A stretch of DNA of 64,000 bases from Pseudorhizobium flavum (GTDB taxonomy: Bacteria; Pseudomonadota; Alphaproteobacteria; Rhizobiales; Rhizobiaceae), in the NCBI RefSeq assembly GCF_902502825.2, contig NZ_LR723671.1, positions 62,001-126,000 on the forward strand, in the 5' to 3' direction. Made by a program: the position numbers and the translations under genes. The notes under the pieces are model-generated. The model worked only from the letters and a program-made list of their open reading frames with translations. It made no database searches and was not told the DNA's origin. Shown one piece after another: positions 25,084-35,382 of this stretch. Each line of letters begins with the position of its first letter. The stretch's first letter is position 1.

Positions 25084-26495
25084 GGCGTTGCTCCGGTTTG
25101 CGGCGCCTGGTTGCGAGCGACGAGGAGCCTTGCGAGCGTTGCCGAGGCGATGCGCGCCGAAAGCGGATCCGAGCGGCTGGTCAGCACGATCGGCACGCGA
25201 GCGCCGAGCACGATCCCGGCCGCCGTCGCCCCCGCGAAATAGATCAGTTGCTTGGCAAGCATATTGCCCGCCTCCAGGTCCGGCACGAGCAGAACATCGG
25301 CCTCGCCCGCAACCGGCGAGACGATCCCTTTTGTCCTCGCCGCCTCGATATTGATCGCATTGTCGAATGCAAGTGGGCCATCGACGCGCCCGCCGGTGAT
25401 CTGGCCACGCGCCGCCATTACCGTCAGCGCCGCGGCATCCAAGGTCGACGGCATCTTCGCATTGACGGTCTCGACGGCTGCGAGCACGGCAACGCGCGGC
25501 TCCTCGACGCCAAGCGCCCGGAGAAGATCGATGGCGTTCTGGCAGATATCGCGTTTCTGATCGAGCGTCGGCTGGATGTTGATCGCCGCATCGGTAACGA
25601 TCAGCGGCTTGTCGTAAGCCGGGACATCGAGCGCGAAGACATGGCTGATGCGCCGTTCGGTTCTCAACCCGGAACCGGTCGCGATGACAGCGCCCAGAAG
25701 TTCATCGGTATGCAGGCTGCCCTTGACAAGAACCGCGACCTCACCAGCGACAGCAAGCTCCACCGCGCGTGCGGCCGCCGCGTGGCTATGGGCAACATCT
25801 TCGATTGCCATATCACCAAGATCGACCTTCGCAGCATCAGCAGCAGCACGGATCTTCGCGACCGGTCCGACCAGCAGCGGCTCGAACAGGCCCTGCTGGC
25901 GAACCTCGACTGCGGCCAGGATCGCGCCGGCAGAACAGGGGTGAACGACAGCGGCCCGCACCGGGGGCAGGCTGCGCGCTTCCGCGACGAAGGATTCGTA
26001 CCGGCTCGCAGATGCCGAGGCCGTGGAGCCAGAGATGGAAGCAGCCTCGGTCCATTCGATGGATTGTTCGGGTGCAAGAACTGTCGCCGTCCCGGTCAAA
26101 ACAAGCTCACCTTTTTGATTGAAGCAAGTCGTTTCCAGCGCGACCATGCGCGTTTCGGTGTTCTTCTGCCTCACCTTCACGCTTGCCGTGATCGTGTCGC
26201 CTGCGGCGACGGGTTTCACGAAGCGGAAGTCCTGCCCGAGATAGATCGTCCCGGGCCCCGGGAATCTTGTGCCGAGGACGAGCGAAACGAGCGCTCCGGT
26301 CCAGAGGCCGTTGGCGACGATCTCGTTGAAGAGCGTCGTCGCTTCTGGCGCCGCATCGCAAGAAGCCGGCCAACTCCCGCCAGCCATGGCAGTCAGCAGA
26401 TCGATATCGTTACGCCCAGCAACACGGGTGAGGCTCGCGGTATCGCCGACCTTGAGATCGGCGAAGGTATGGTTTCTCAGCAAATTGTCCGCCAT
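25080..26495 (-). CDS. pta: Bifunctional MaoC-like hydratase / phosphate acetyl-butyryltransferase
   Basis: 471 residues from ATG 26495 (GAGGG upstream). Residues about 1-150 form a MaoC-like hotdog domain (LKVGDTASLTR, GLWTGALVSLVLGTRFPGPG, PVAAGDTITASV). Residues about 165-465 form the phosphotransacetylase/phosphotransbutyrylase domain (AAVVHPCSAGAILAAVE, VLVKGSLHTDELL, GEADVLLVPDLEAGNML). This fused architecture is common in rhizobia. It makes acyl-phosphate from acyl-CoA for the AckA that follows with a 4-bp overlap. Confidence 0.92.
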   Translation of the reverse strand: MADNLLRNHTFADLKVGDTASLTRVAGRNDIDLLTAMAGGSWPASCDAAPEATTLFNEIVANGLWTGALVSLVLGTRFPGPGTIYLGQDFRFVKPVAAGDTITASVKVRQKNTETRMVALETTCFNQKGELVLTGTATVLAPEQSIEWTEAASISGSTASASASRYESFVAEARSLPPVRAAVVHPCSAGAILAAVEVRQQGLFEPLLVGPVAKIRAAADAAKVDLGDMAIEDVAHSHAAAARAVELAVAGEVAVLVKGSLHTDELLGAVIATGSGLRTERRISHVFALDVPAYDKPLIVTDAAINIQPTLDQKRDICQNAIDLLRALGVEEPRVAVLAAVETVNAKMPSTLDAAALTVMAARGQITGGRVDGPLAFDNAINIEAARTKGIVSPVAGEADVLLVPDLEAGNMLAKQLIYFAGATAAGIVLGARVPIVLTSRSDPLSARIASATLARLLVARNQAPQTGATP

Positions 26496-26502
26496 CGCGC
26501 CC

Positions 26503-26674
26503 TCACTTCTGGAACACATAGGTGCCGGGCGAAGCCGCGATGGGAGGGAGACCCTCCAGTCATCCGTGCCCTCAGCGCCTCGCGCGTCCGATCGATGGTG
26601 CGATAGACCTCTGTGCCCAAAGTTTTGTCAGAGATTTGCGTTGCCTCAACGTCCAACCTGCTCAAATCATTCAT
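26503..26674 (-). pseudogene. DUF3141/PHB-synthase-like hydrolase remnant, internal deletion
   Basis: ATG 26674 overlaps the tetR stop (ATGA), as for an operon gene. About 43 N-terminal residues remain (MNDLSRLDVEATQISDKTLG to REALRARMTGG). They are then joined, out of frame, to a short C-terminal piece reading GTYVFQK and TGA at 26503-26505. The N-terminus resembles the DUF3141 alpha/beta-hydrolase, related to poly-hydroxybutyrate synthase, that precedes pta in rhizobial operons; most of the gene is gone. An alternative frame extends into the pta leader to 26477. Confidence 0.65.
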
Positions 26675-27285
26675 TGTCGCTCCCGACTGATCGGTAGGGT
26701 TGCTGTTGTCTGGCATTCCTTGTCATCGTTCATAAGAAACTCGACGACCTGGGATATCAGGATCGCGAGTTCGTGATCCTTGCCGCTCTTCTGGAGGGCT
26801 GACGTGCCGATAACGTCACGAAGGATGCTGACACCGGCCAGGAGAGCGGCGATCATTGACGCGCGCGGCTCGGACACGAGCTGACATTTGGACGCGAACG
26901 GCTTGACGAAGCCTTCGTCGATGAGCTCACGAAAGACCCGCGCAGCTTCGGGGCTGGAAAAGGATCGAGCGAGGATGTCGAATGGCCGGATCTCGTTGGC
27001 GCCCTTGTCGGCGAGGACGTCCTTTGCCAGTGTCATATGCAACTCGCTCGCCTCTCCGACCAGCCAGACCTCCGGGCGAAGCATCGCCCTGACGGCCTCC
27101 CGGAAAAGCTTCTCCTTCGACCCGAAGGATCGATGCACGTAAGCCATGTCGACGCCGACATCGGAGGCAATGTCACGAAGCCCTGTCTCTTCGTAGGAAT
27201 GTGAGGAGAAGCGCAGGATCGCGGCCTTGAGGATGCGGTCACGCGTTGTGTCTTCCACGACCGGGCGGATAAGTCTGTTGGGCAT
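26671..27285 (-). CDS. TetR-family regulator heading the pta-ackA operon
   Basis: 204 residues from ATG 27285 (CTGGAGAG ribosome site; earlier in-frame starts to 27339 lack one). The HTH comprises TTRDRILKAAILRFSSHSYEE and GLRDIASDVGVDMAYVHRSFGSKEKLF. The C-terminal domain is of no identifiable subclass. It is the first gene of the run tetR - DUF3141 remnant - pta - ackA - fabI remnant. One copy of the shared motif TCAWCAGSTGATGA lies 51 bp upstream, so autoregulation and control of the other three sites is a testable guess. Confidence 0.9.
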   Translation of the reverse strand: MPNRLIRPVVEDTTRDRILKAAILRFSSHSYEETGLRDIASDVGVDMAYVHRSFGSKEKLFREAVRAMLRPEVWLVGEASELHMTLAKDVLADKGANEIRPFDILARSFSSPEAARVFRELIDEGFVKPFASKCQLVSEPRASMIAALLAGVSILRDVIGTSALQKSGKDHELAILISQVVEFLMNDDKECQTTATLPISRERQ

Positions 27286-27335
27286 AATCTCTCCAGATTG
27301 ACGGTTGAAAGGTTTATCGGCATAAGTGTGGTTAG

Positions 27336-27349
27336 TCAACAGCGGATGA
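27336..27349. promoter_or_regulatory. Shared palindromic motif, site 2 (tetR / gltS intergenic)
   Basis: TCAACAGCGGATGA, one mismatch from site 1, within AGTCA - 8 bases - TGACT. It lies 51 bp upstream of the tetR start and 168 bp upstream of the divergent gltS start. Confidence 0.55.
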
Positions 27350-27516
27350 CTTCCCTTTGGCTAACGCTGGAATGGTCTGTTCGTTCCATTCCTGCAAACT
27401 CGGAGTACTCACGCCGAATTACTTGGCGGGGATCCGATTCATAGCAATCCTGTTCGGCAGTAACGATCCAAGCGTCGCAACGCCGTCTATCACTTCGCGT
27501 CCAATGTCAGGTCAAG

Positions 27517-28713
27517 ATGGAAATCGATGCTTTCTACACATTCACCATTGCTATCACGCTTTTGTTGGTGGGCAAGATCGTCACCGTGAAGACGCCGCTC
27601 CTGCGAAAATACTCCATTCCGGAACCCGTGGTTGGAGGACTTCTCTGCACGGTCGTCGTCGCTCTCTTCTATGCGGCGTTCGATAGACGGATCACTTTCG
27701 ATCTCCAGATGCGTGACTTCCTTTTACTGCTATTCTTTGCCGGTGTCGGATTGAAGGCGGATGTCAAGACATTGCTTGCAGGCGGTCGCCCGCTAGCCAT
27801 TCTGCTCTCGCTCGCAATCGCCTTCATCCTCATTCAAAATCTCACCGGCGTGGGCATGGCCACGGTCTTCGGCCTTGAAGCGAGGGCCGGACTGATGGTG
27901 GGATCAATTTCGCTGACGGGCGGGATCGGTACGACGCTCGCCTGGGCGCCAATTTTCATCGAAAGGCTTGGCATCCCGAATGCTATGGAACTTGGCGTCG
28001 CGGCCAACACCATCGGATTGATCGCAGCTTGCATGATCGGCGGCCCGGTCGCTGCTTACCTGATCAAGCGCCATAGCGTCGTCCCTACCCATTCCGCGGA
28101 ACTCGACATAGGCGCTTCCAATGATGGCCGGCAATCCGGGCTGGATTATTTCTGTGTCCTTTGGGCGCTCCTCGCCCTGAACCTGGCTCTGATTCTCGGT
28201 CTCGGCATCAGTCACATTCTCGCTCTCACCGGTCTCAATCTTCCAGGCTTCGTAAGCTGCCTCATGGCCGGGATCGTCATCCGGAACCTCATGCCGATTG
28301 CTGTCAGTTCCAGGGTGCTCAGACTATGGCCCGGCGTGGATGACGGCCTTGCTCTGATATCAGACCTTGCGCTCGGCCTTTTTCTGACGATGGCATTGAT
28401 GGGCCTTCAGCTCTGGCAGCTCAACGGCGTCTTCATATTCGTTGCCTGCGCCCTGGCCGTTCAAATCGCACTCGCGATCATCTTCACGATCGTCGTCGTA
28501 TTCCGTCTTATGGGACGCGACTACGAGGCCGTGGTGATATCAGCCGGCTTCGGCGGGATAGCTCTCGGGTCGACGGCGACCGCGATCGCCAACATGACTG
28601 CGGTCACCCAGCAACATGGCGCGTCGCATCGCGCCTTTGTCGTTGTGCCTCTGGTATGCGGCTTCTTCATTGATATCGTCAATGCCTTAATCATCTCGGC
28701 TTTCGTCGGCTGA
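27517..28713 (+). CDS. gltS: Sodium/glutamate symporter, GltS family
   Basis: 398 residues with about ten hydrophobic helices. GltS landmarks: FFAGVGLKADVKTLLAGG, GSISLTGGIGTTLAWAPIF (first re-entrant loop), ELGVAANTIGLIAACMIGGP and the second-half loop GFGGIALGSTATAIANMTAV. Family members import glutamate with sodium. It is divergent from the tetR-pta-ackA operon. Glutamate uptake next to acetate and arginine catabolism fits an acid or low-oxygen survival function (inference). The start ATG has an AGGTCAAG ribosome site. Confidence 0.93.
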   Translation: MEIDAFYTFTIAITLLLVGKIVTVKTPLLRKYSIPEPVVGGLLCTVVVALFYAAFDRRITFDLQMRDFLLLLFFAGVGLKADVKTLLAGGRPLAILLSLAIAFILIQNLTGVGMATVFGLEARAGLMVGSISLTGGIGTTLAWAPIFIERLGIPNAMELGVAANTIGLIAACMIGGPVAAYLIKRHSVVPTHSAELDIGASNDGRQSGLDYFCVLWALLALNLALILGLGISHILALTGLNLPGFVSCLMAGIVIRNLMPIAVSSRVLRLWPGVDDGLALISDLALGLFLTMALMGLQLWQLNGVFIFVACALAVQIALAIIFTIVVVFRLMGRDYEAVVISAGFGGIALGSTATAIANMTAVTQQHGASHRAFVVVPLVCGFFIDIVNALIISAFVG

Positions 28714-29265
28714 TGAAACCGTTTCGTTTCGTCATGGCTGCAGCGACGACATGGTTCACGGTGTCGTCACCCGACGAGATACGAAGCCGGCAACCGGCAC
28801 GCCGTGGTATTACAGCCTTGACCATTGACATGCCTGTCATCAGGTGATGATATGTTCTGAATTTCAAATCACGCGCTGATGATACTGGGGCAAATAGCAG
28901 TTCTTCACGCAAACACTCAGGTGGGCAATGAAGAACGCTCCAACAAAACCGCCTTTCGCGGCGGCTTTCCAAAGTATACGCCTCGCTTACACGAGAAAAA
29001 TCAGGTTCAAGACCTGCTTTGACGACGGATGGCGGTCACGCTTCGCTTCTGCCGGATTTCCAGAATTTTCAAGTGACCGCATCAGATCGAACTTTCATCA
29101 GCAAGCCGGTTGGGCAGCCGTGACGTCTCGCGTCCGCCCAACGGCGGGTTTGCGCCACCAAGGCAGGCTCCTCACCATGACAATGACCCTCTGCACCCTG
29201 ACATCAGATCGTTTCCGCGTCCAAGCCCAGCTCGCTTATGCAACCGCGAAAGGGGAAGTCCGCTC
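28714..29265. other. Intergenic region ahead of the exporter operon
   Basis: Holds shared motif site 4 at 28838-28851. A 113-codon frame (28928-29269) ends with a 4-bp ATGA overlap on the adaptor start, but it has no recognisable domain and a poor ribosome site. A shorter in-frame start at MTMTLCTLTS is possible. I treat it as probably non-coding. Confidence 0.4.
28838..28851. promoter_or_regulatory. Shared palindromic motif, site 4 (upstream of exporter operon)
   Basis: TCATCAGGTGATGA: perfect 6-bp arms around GG. A second palindrome, TGACA - 4 bases - TGTCA, overlaps its left side (28827-28840). It is 125 bp from the gltS stop and about 415 bp from the adaptor start, so a long leader would be needed. 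Confidence 0.5.
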
Positions 29266-30333
29266 ATGAAATCGCTGAAGAACTGGATCATTGGCGTCGT
29301 CGTCATTGCTGTCGTTGCCGGTGGTTATTACGCATTGCGCATTTACGACCCATCCGGTCTGCCGGCCGGGATTGCCGGCGGAAACGGCCGCATCGAAGCG
29401 ACCGAAATCGACATTTCCACCAAGACCGCGGGACGCATCAAGGAGATCCTGGTCGATGAAGGCGCGTTCGTGACGGCCGGCCAGGTCCTCGCCGTCATGG
29501 ATACGCAACAGCTTGAAGCGCAGCGAAAGCAGGCCGAAGCGTCACTGCAGCGCGCCGCCATCAGCGTCGATACCGCCCGAAGCCTTCTGTCCCAGCGTGA
29601 AGCGGAACGTGAGGCTGCCGCCGCGGTGATCGGCCAGCGGGAAGCCGAACAGGATGCCGCGGAACGCAAACTTGCGCGCACCGAGCAATTGATCCGCACC
29701 AACACGACATCGCAGCAGACGTTTGACGACGACCGCGCATCCGCACAGAGAGCCCGCGCCGCCGTCGCGGCCTCAAAGGCGTCCCTTTCCGCTTCAGAGG
29801 CAGCAATCGGCGCCGCCAAGGCCCAGATCGTCGATGCCGAGGCGTCCGTCGTGGCCGCCCAGGCTGCTATTGAAAGCATTGTTGCTGATATCAACGACAG
29901 CACGCTGAGATCACCCCGCGAAGGACGCGTGCAATACCGCGTAGCCCAGCCGGGTGAAGTGCTGTCGGCTGGAGGTCGGGTCCTCAACATCGTCGATCTG
30001 AGCGATGTCTATATGACCTTCTTCCTGCCCACAGAGCAGGCGGGCCGCATTCCGTTAGGATCGGATGTGCGTCTGGTTCTCGATGCCGCGCCCCAATATG
30101 TCATCCCAGCCAAAGCGAGCTTCGTGGCGGACGTCGCGCAGTTCACGCCAAAAACCGTCGAGACCGAGGAAGAGCGCCAGAAGCTGATGTTCCGCATCAG
30201 GGCGAAGATCGCGCCTGAACTGCTCCGCGAGCATATCCAATACGTCAAGACAGGGCTTCCCGGCATGGCCTATGTCCGCATCGCGCAGGATGCCGAATGG
30301 CCTGCTCATCTTAACGAGGCGCTGGTGAAATGA
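29266..30333 (+). CDS. HlyD-family membrane fusion protein of an ABC exporter (YhiI type)
   Basis: 355 residues from ATG 29266 (GGGGAAG site). One N-terminal membrane anchor ([19 protein letters not shown]), the first lipoyl half ([20 protein letters not shown]), a long Ala/Gln/Glu coiled coil (about residues 80-200), the second lipoyl half ([19 protein letters not shown]) and a C-terminal barrel. Its stop overlaps the next start by 4 bp. Adaptor of the three-gene exporter with the RbbA-like fused ABC protein and the permease. Confidence 0.93.
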   Translation: MKSLKNWIIGVVVIAVVAGGYYALRIYDPSGLPAGIAGGNGRIEATEIDISTKTAGRIKEILVDEGAFVTAGQVLAVMDTQQLEAQRKQAEASLQRAAISVDTARSLLSQREAEREAAAAVIGQREAEQDAAERKLARTEQLIRTNTTSQQTFDDDRASAQRARAAVAASKASLSASEAAIGAAKAQIVDAEASVVAAQAAIESIVADINDSTLRSPREGRVQYRVAQPGEVLSAGGRVLNIVDLSDVYMTFFLPTEQAGRIPLGSDVRLVLDAAPQYVIPAKASFVADVAQFTPKTVETEEERQKLMFRIRAKIAPELLREHIQYVKTGLPGMAYVRIAQDAEWPAHLNEALVK

Positions 30334-33116
30334 GCGGTTCGTTGCCAGGAGAGCAAAATGCGCGAGAGCCCGCTCCTGCGGTTGTGAAGATCGCGGATGT
30401 TAGTCTGTCCTATGGCAAGACGCGCGCGCTCGACGCGATCTCTCTCGATATTCCCGCCGGGATAATGGTCGGATTGATCGGTCCCGACGGTGTGGGAAAA
30501 TCCAGCCTGCTCAGCCTGGTTGCCGGCGCTCATAAGATTCAGGACGGCCATATCGAAGTCCTGGGCGGCGACATCGCTGACAAGAAGCACCGAGACCGGA
30601 TCTGCCCGCAGATCGCTTACATGCCGCAGGGGCTGGGCAAGAATCTCTACCCGACGTTATCGGTGTTCGAGAACATCGAGTTTTTTGCGCGCCTTTTCGG
30701 TCAGGACAAACGCGAGCGAGAAATGCGCATCGACGATTTGCTAAAGCGCACGGGCCTCGCCCCCTTTCCTGATCGACCGGCCGGCAAACTGTCCGGCGGC
30801 ATGAAGCAGAAGGTCGGGCTTTGCTGCGCTCTGATCCATGACCCCGATCTGCTCATCCTCGACGAGCCGACCACCGGTGTCGACCCGTTGTCGCGCCGCC
30901 AGTTCTGGGAATTGATCGACGATATCCGCCGCGACCGCCCGTCGATGAGCGTGGTCGTCGCCACCGCCTATATGGAGGAAGCCCAGCGCTTCGACTGGCT
31001 GGTCGCGATGGATGACGCCAAGATACTCGCAACAGGCACACCTGATGAACTGCTCGCGCGCACCGGAGCCGCGAACCTCGACGCAGCCTTCGTCGCCCTG
31101 CTCCCGGAAGAACGTCGCCGCGGCCATCGCGAGGTCGTCATACCGCCACGATCCGATGAATCCCAGACGGACTTCGCTATCGAGGCCGAACATCTGACCA
31201 TGCGGTTCGGCGACTTCACCGCAGTCGATAACGTTAGTTTCCAGATCCCGCGCGGAGAGATATTCGGCTTTCTCGGCTCGAATGGTTGCGGCAAGACCAC
31301 GACGATGAAGATGCTGACCGGCCTGCTGGCGGCAACAGAGGGAACGGCGAAGCTGTTCGGCCAAGAGGTCGATCCGAAGGATATCGAGGTCAGGCGCAAG
31401 GTCGGCTATATGAGCCAGGCCTTCTCGCTCTACACCGAGCTTACGGTCCGCCAGAACCTCGACTTGCACGCCAGGCTGTTCAACCTGCCGGCTGAGAAAA
31501 TTCCAGCGCGCATTGCGGAGATGGCGGAACGCTTCGATCTTACCGAAATCATGGATGCCTTGCCGGATGCGCTGCCACTCGGGATACGGCAGCGATTGTC
31601 GCTCGCGGTCGCCATGATCCATGCGCCTGACATTCTGATCCTTGACGAACCCACCTCGGGCGTCGATCCGGTGGCGCGCGACGGGTTCTGGCAGATCCTC
31701 TCCGACCTGTCGCGCAAAGATGGCGTGACCATCTTCGTTTCGACCCATTTCATGAACGAAGCCGAGCTTTGCGACCGTATCTCGCTCATGCATGCCGGCA
31801 AGGTGCTCGTCAGCGACACACCGCGCGGCATCATCGAGACACGTTCAGCCAAGACGCTGGAGGAAGCCTTCATTTCCTATCTGGAGGAGGCCATCGGCGA
31901 ACAGGCTTCACCTGCGTCCGCCCCACTCACGCAGCGTGAAGAGGCGGATGAAGCCGCTGCGCCCCCGCCGGCCTCATCCGCCAGCTCCAGTTTCAATCTG
32001 CGCCGTATGCTGGCCTATACACGACGCGAGTCGCTCGAACTCCGCAGGGATCCGATCCGCGCGACGCTGGCTATCCTCGGCAGCGTCATTTTGATGTTCG
32101 TCATCGGTTTCGGCATCAACATGGATATCGAGAACCTGTCCTTTGCTGTGCTCGATCGGGACGACACGACGATCAGCCGCGATTACACGCTTCAGATCGC
32201 CGGATCGCGCTATTTCACGGAAAAGGCGCCGATTGTCGATTACAACGATCTGGACCGTCGCATGCGTAACGGCGAACTCAGCCTCGCATTGGAAATCCCT
32301 CCAGGCTTCGGGCGCGATGTCGCACGTGGCACCAATGTCGAGATTGGTGCCTGGATCGACGGCGCCATGCCTTCGAGAGCCGAGACCGTACGAGGCTACG
32401 TGCAGGGCATGCATCAGACATGGCTCACCCAAAAGGCGCGTGAACTCTATGGTGACGCAGCAACGATCGGCAATTTCCAGATCGCCCTTCGATACCGCTA
32501 CAATCCGAGTGTCGAGAGCCTCAAGGCGATGGTGCCGGCGGTCATACCGCTGTTGCTGATGATGATCCCGGCTATGCTCGCGGTTCTGAGCGTGGTGCGC
32601 GAGAAGGAGCTCGGCTCCATCATCAATTTCTATGTGACGCCGGTGACGAGGATCGAATTCCTGCTCGGCAAGCAGATCCCTTACATCGCGCTTGCCATGC
32701 TCAACTTCTTCATGCTGACGGCATTCGCAATCTTCGTCTTCCAGGTGCCGCTGACTGGCAGCTTCCTGACGCTGACGGGTGCCGCGCTGCTCTACGTCAC
32801 GGCTGCAACCGGGCTCGGACTGCTGATTTCCACCTTCATGAACAGCCAGATCGCGGCAATTTTTGGCACAGCGCTGCTAACCCTCATTCCGGCCGTGCAG
32901 TATTCGGGGATGATCGATCCGGTCTCCTCGCTTCAAGGTGCGGGCGCCTATATCGGCCAGATTTATCCGACGACCTATTTTGTCACCATCGTGCGTGGCA
33001 CGTTCTCGAAGGCTCTCGAGTTCAAGGATCTCGCCGCCTCCTTCATTCCACTTTTAATCGCCGTCCCGGTTCTTCTTTGCTGCGGGGCGGCACTTCTCAA
33101 GAAACAGGCGGGGTGA
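30330..33116 (+). CDS. Fused double-ATPase ABC exporter with permease domain (RbbA/YhiH type)
   Basis: 928 residues. ABC domain 1: Walker [10 protein letters not shown] (51-59), signature KLSGGMKQK, Walker [16 protein letters not shown] domain 2: Walker A GSNGCGKT (316-323), a degenerate signature [11 protein letters not shown] and Walker [13 protein letters not shown]. The C-terminal third (about 560-928) is an ABC2-type permease with a large external loop after the first helix and five or six helices near the end ([19 protein letters not shown] onward). E. coli RbbA/YhiH has the same layout. Co-translated with the adaptor; a 3-bp gap to the next gene. Confidence 0.95.
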   Translation: MSGSLPGEQNAREPAPAVVKIADVSLSYGKTRALDAISLDIPAGIMVGLIGPDGVGKSSLLSLVAGAHKIQDGHIEVLGGDIADKKHRDRICPQIAYMPQGLGKNLYPTLSVFENIEFFARLFGQDKREREMRIDDLLKRTGLAPFPDRPAGKLSGGMKQKVGLCCALIHDPDLLILDEPTTGVDPLSRRQFWELIDDIRRDRPSMSVVVATAYMEEAQRFDWLVAMDDAKILATGTPDELLARTGAANLDAAFVALLPEERRRGHREVVIPPRSDESQTDFAIEAEHLTMRFGDFTAVDNVSFQIPRGEIFGFLGSNGCGKTTTMKMLTGLLAATEGTAKLFGQEVDPKDIEVRRKVGYMSQAFSLYTELTVRQNLDLHARLFNLPAEKIPARIAEMAERFDLTEIMDALPDALPLGIRQRLSLAVAMIHAPDILILDEPTSGVDPVARDGFWQILSDLSRKDGVTIFVSTHFMNEAELCDRISLMHAGKVLVSDTPRGIIETRSAKTLEEAFISYLEEAIGEQASPASAPLTQREEADEAAAPPPASSASSSFNLRRMLAYTRRESLELRRDPIRATLAILGSVILMFVIGFGINMDIENLSFAVLDRDDTTISRDYTLQIAGSRYFTEKAPIVDYNDLDRRMRNGELSLALEIPPGFGRDVARGTNVEIGAWIDGAMPSRAETVRGYVQGMHQTWLTQKARELYGDAATIGNFQIALRYRYNPSVESLKAMVPAVIPLLLMMIPAMLAVLSVVREKELGSIINFYVTPVTRIEFLLGKQIPYIALAMLNFFMLTAFAIFVFQVPLTGSFLTLTGAALLYVTAATGLGLLISTFMNSQIAAIFGTALLTLIPAVQYSGMIDPVSSLQGAGAYIGQIYPTTYFVTIVRGTFSKALEFKDLAASFIPLLIAVPVLLCCGAALLKKQAG

Positions 33117-33119
33117 TCC

Positions 33120-34232
33120 ATGCGCTTGGCCAACATCGCCCAACTCGGCGTCAAGGAGCTGCGCGGTCTCGCCCGTGACCCCATGCTCGTCGTCCTGATC
33201 CTCTATGCCTTCACCCTGTCGATCTACACGGCATCGACTTCAATGCCCGAGACACTCAACAAGGCGGCTATCGCCGTCGTCGATGAGGACCAGTCGCCGG
33301 TTTCCTTCCGCATCCTGACCGCGTTCTACCCGCCGTATTTTTCGATCCCGAAGCTCATATCGCAACATGAGATGGACAGTCGCATGGACGCCGGTATCGA
33401 TACTTTCGCCCTCAACATTCCACCCAATTTCCAGCGCGATCTGCTCGCCGGCAGAGCGCCTACCATCCAGCTTAACGTTGACGCCACCCGCATGTCGCAG
33501 GCCTTCAGCGGCGGCGGATACATCCAGTCCATCGTCTCCAGTGAAGTCAGCGAATATCTCAACCGGTACAGGGGTGGCACAGAGGTTCCTGTCGATCTGG
33601 CGCTGCGGTCCCGCTTCAACCAGGAACTCAACAAGGGCTGGTTCGGCGCCATTACCAACGTGATCTCGTCCATCACCATGCTGTCGATCGTCCTCACCGG
33701 CGCGGCCCTCATCCGCGAGCGCGAGCACGGGACGATCGAGCATCTGCTGGTGATGCCGGTGACGCCGACCGAGATCATGCTCAGCAAGATCTGGTCGATG
33801 GGGCTTGTCGTTCTCGTTGCTTCCGCTGTCTCGATCGTGTTCGTCGTGCAGGGCGTCCTTCAGGTTCCCATTCAAGGCTCTGTCGGCCTTTTTCTGGCAG
33901 GGGCGGCGCTACAGCTCATCGCCACGACATGCATGGGGATCTTCCTTGCGACGATCGCCGGGTCCATGCCGCAGTTCGGCCTGTTGCTGATGCTCGTCCT
34001 GCTGCCGTTGCAGGTCCTGTCAGGCGGCGTCACGCCCCGCGAGAGCATGCCTCAGGTCATCCAGGACATCATGATGGCCGCGCCGAACACACATTTCGTC
34101 ATCCTCGCCCAGTCGATCCTGTTTCGCGGGGCGGGCCTCGATGTGGTGTGGCCGCAGTTGCTGACGCTCGTTTTGATCGGGGCGGCACTGTTCGTATTCG
34201 CGCTGCGCCGCTTCCGAAGCTTCCTACGATAG
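33120..34232 (+). CDS. ABC-2 type permease (YhhJ type)
   Basis: 370 residues. An N-terminal helix (MLVVLILYAFTLSIYTA), an external domain of about 140 residues, then five helices beginning at ITNVISSITMLSIVLTGAALI, with the ABC-2 signature REREHGTIEHLLVMPVTPTEIMLSKI. The C-terminus is basic (FALRRFRSFLR). It completes a YhiI-RbbA-YhhJ set in the same order as in enterobacteria. The exported substrate is not known. Confidence 0.94.
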   Translation: MRLANIAQLGVKELRGLARDPMLVVLILYAFTLSIYTASTSMPETLNKAAIAVVDEDQSPVSFRILTAFYPPYFSIPKLISQHEMDSRMDAGIDTFALNIPPNFQRDLLAGRAPTIQLNVDATRMSQAFSGGGYIQSIVSSEVSEYLNRYRGGTEVPVDLALRSRFNQELNKGWFGAITNVISSITMLSIVLTGAALIREREHGTIEHLLVMPVTPTEIMLSKIWSMGLVVLVASAVSIVFVVQGVLQVPIQGSVGLFLAGAALQLIATTCMGIFLATIAGSMPQFGLLLMLVLLPLQVLSGGVTPRESMPQVIQDIMMAAPNTHFVILAQSILFRGAGLDVVWPQLLTLVLIGAALFVFALRRFRSFLR

Positions 34233-34303
34233 GAGCGGGTACCGTGCAACGGACCAAACCGCTCGATCGAAGGGTAACAACTATAAATCCGGATCAGGAG
34301 ATA

Positions 34304-35349
34304 ATGACCATGCAAGAACTGATGAAAGCTGCGGTCGTTCATGAATTTGGGAAACCGACGACCATCGTAAGCGTCCCGATTCCAGTGCCGGGCCCCGGGG
34401 AACTGCTGGTTAAGGTCATGGCGTGCGGCGTCTGCCATACGGACCTGCATGCTGCTTCCGGCGACTGGCCGGTCAAGCCATCGCCGCCCTTCATTCCCGG
34501 CCACGAAGTCGCCGGCACGGTTGCTGCCATCGGCCCGGGCGTCACGGATTTTGAGATCGGCGATGCCGTCGGCATCGCCTGGCTCCACGATGCGTGTATG
34601 CGTTGCGAACACTGCGAAACGGGCTGGGAGACGCTTTGCGAGCATCAGCACAATACCGGCTACAGCTGCGATGGAGGCTTCGCGGAATACGCGATCGCCA
34701 ACGCCGCGTTCGCAGCAAGACTGCCTGACAACGTTGATTTTAAAGCGGTCGCGCCCATTCTGTGCGCCGGGGTCACGACATACAAGGGCCTCAAGGAAAC
34801 CGAAGTGCGCCCCGGCCAGTGGGTGGCGATCTCGGGCATCGGCGGACTGGGACAGGTTGCGATCCAGTATGCGAAAGCCATGGGGTTGAAGGTCGTTGCG
34901 CTCGACGTGTCGCCTGGAAAGCTCGCTTTGGCCAAGCAAACGGGTGCTGATCTGGCTCTCGACGCGCGGTCATCCGACGCGGTCGCCGAAGCCCTTGAAA
35001 CAACAGGCGGCGGAGCGCATGGCGTGCTCGTCACAGCCGTATCGCCGCCAGCGTTCTCGCAGGCACCCCAACTCGTTCGGCGAAAAGGTACGGTCGCCCT
35101 GGTGGGATTGCCCCCCGGTGAATTCGCGACCCCTATCTTCGACGTCGTCTTGAAGCGGATAACGGTGCGTGGCTCAATCGTCGGCACGCGCCAGGATCTC
35201 GACGAGGCCATCGCCTTTTTTGCCGAGGGCAAGGTCAAGGCGCATGTCACCGCTGCGCCCTCGACGACATCAACCGGATATTCGATGACCTGAAGGCCGG
35301 CCGGATCGAGGGCAGGATGGTTCTTGACATGGCGGCGATGACGGCCTGA
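34304..35349 (+). pseudogene. adhA: Zinc-dependent alcohol dehydrogenase with a C-terminal frameshift
   Basis: From ATG 34304 (CAGGAGATA site) the sequence reads a medium-chain dehydrogenase: catalytic zinc ligands in CGVCHTDLH, PGHEVAGTV and CAGVTTYKG, four structural-zinc cysteines in CMRCEHCETGWETLC, and the NAD fold GIGGLGQVAIQYAKAMG. The frame breaks near 35255, giving TTSTGYSMT and a stop at 35293. One extra base in a C-run there would restore LDDINRIFDDL and an end at 35349, a total of 348 residues. It is probably an ethanol-type dehydrogenase (AdhA/AdhT). The frameshift could be a sequencing error. Confidence 0.88.
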
Positions 35350-35382
35350 CCGCACTCGGTGCCGGGCCTAAAGGAGGTGAGT

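Noticed and set aside
28928..29269. 113-codon frame overlapping the exporter adaptor start by 4 bp
   Set aside because: The overlap is suggestive, but there is no recognised domain, no good ribosome site and composition unlike the neighbours. Kept only as a note in the intergenic entry.
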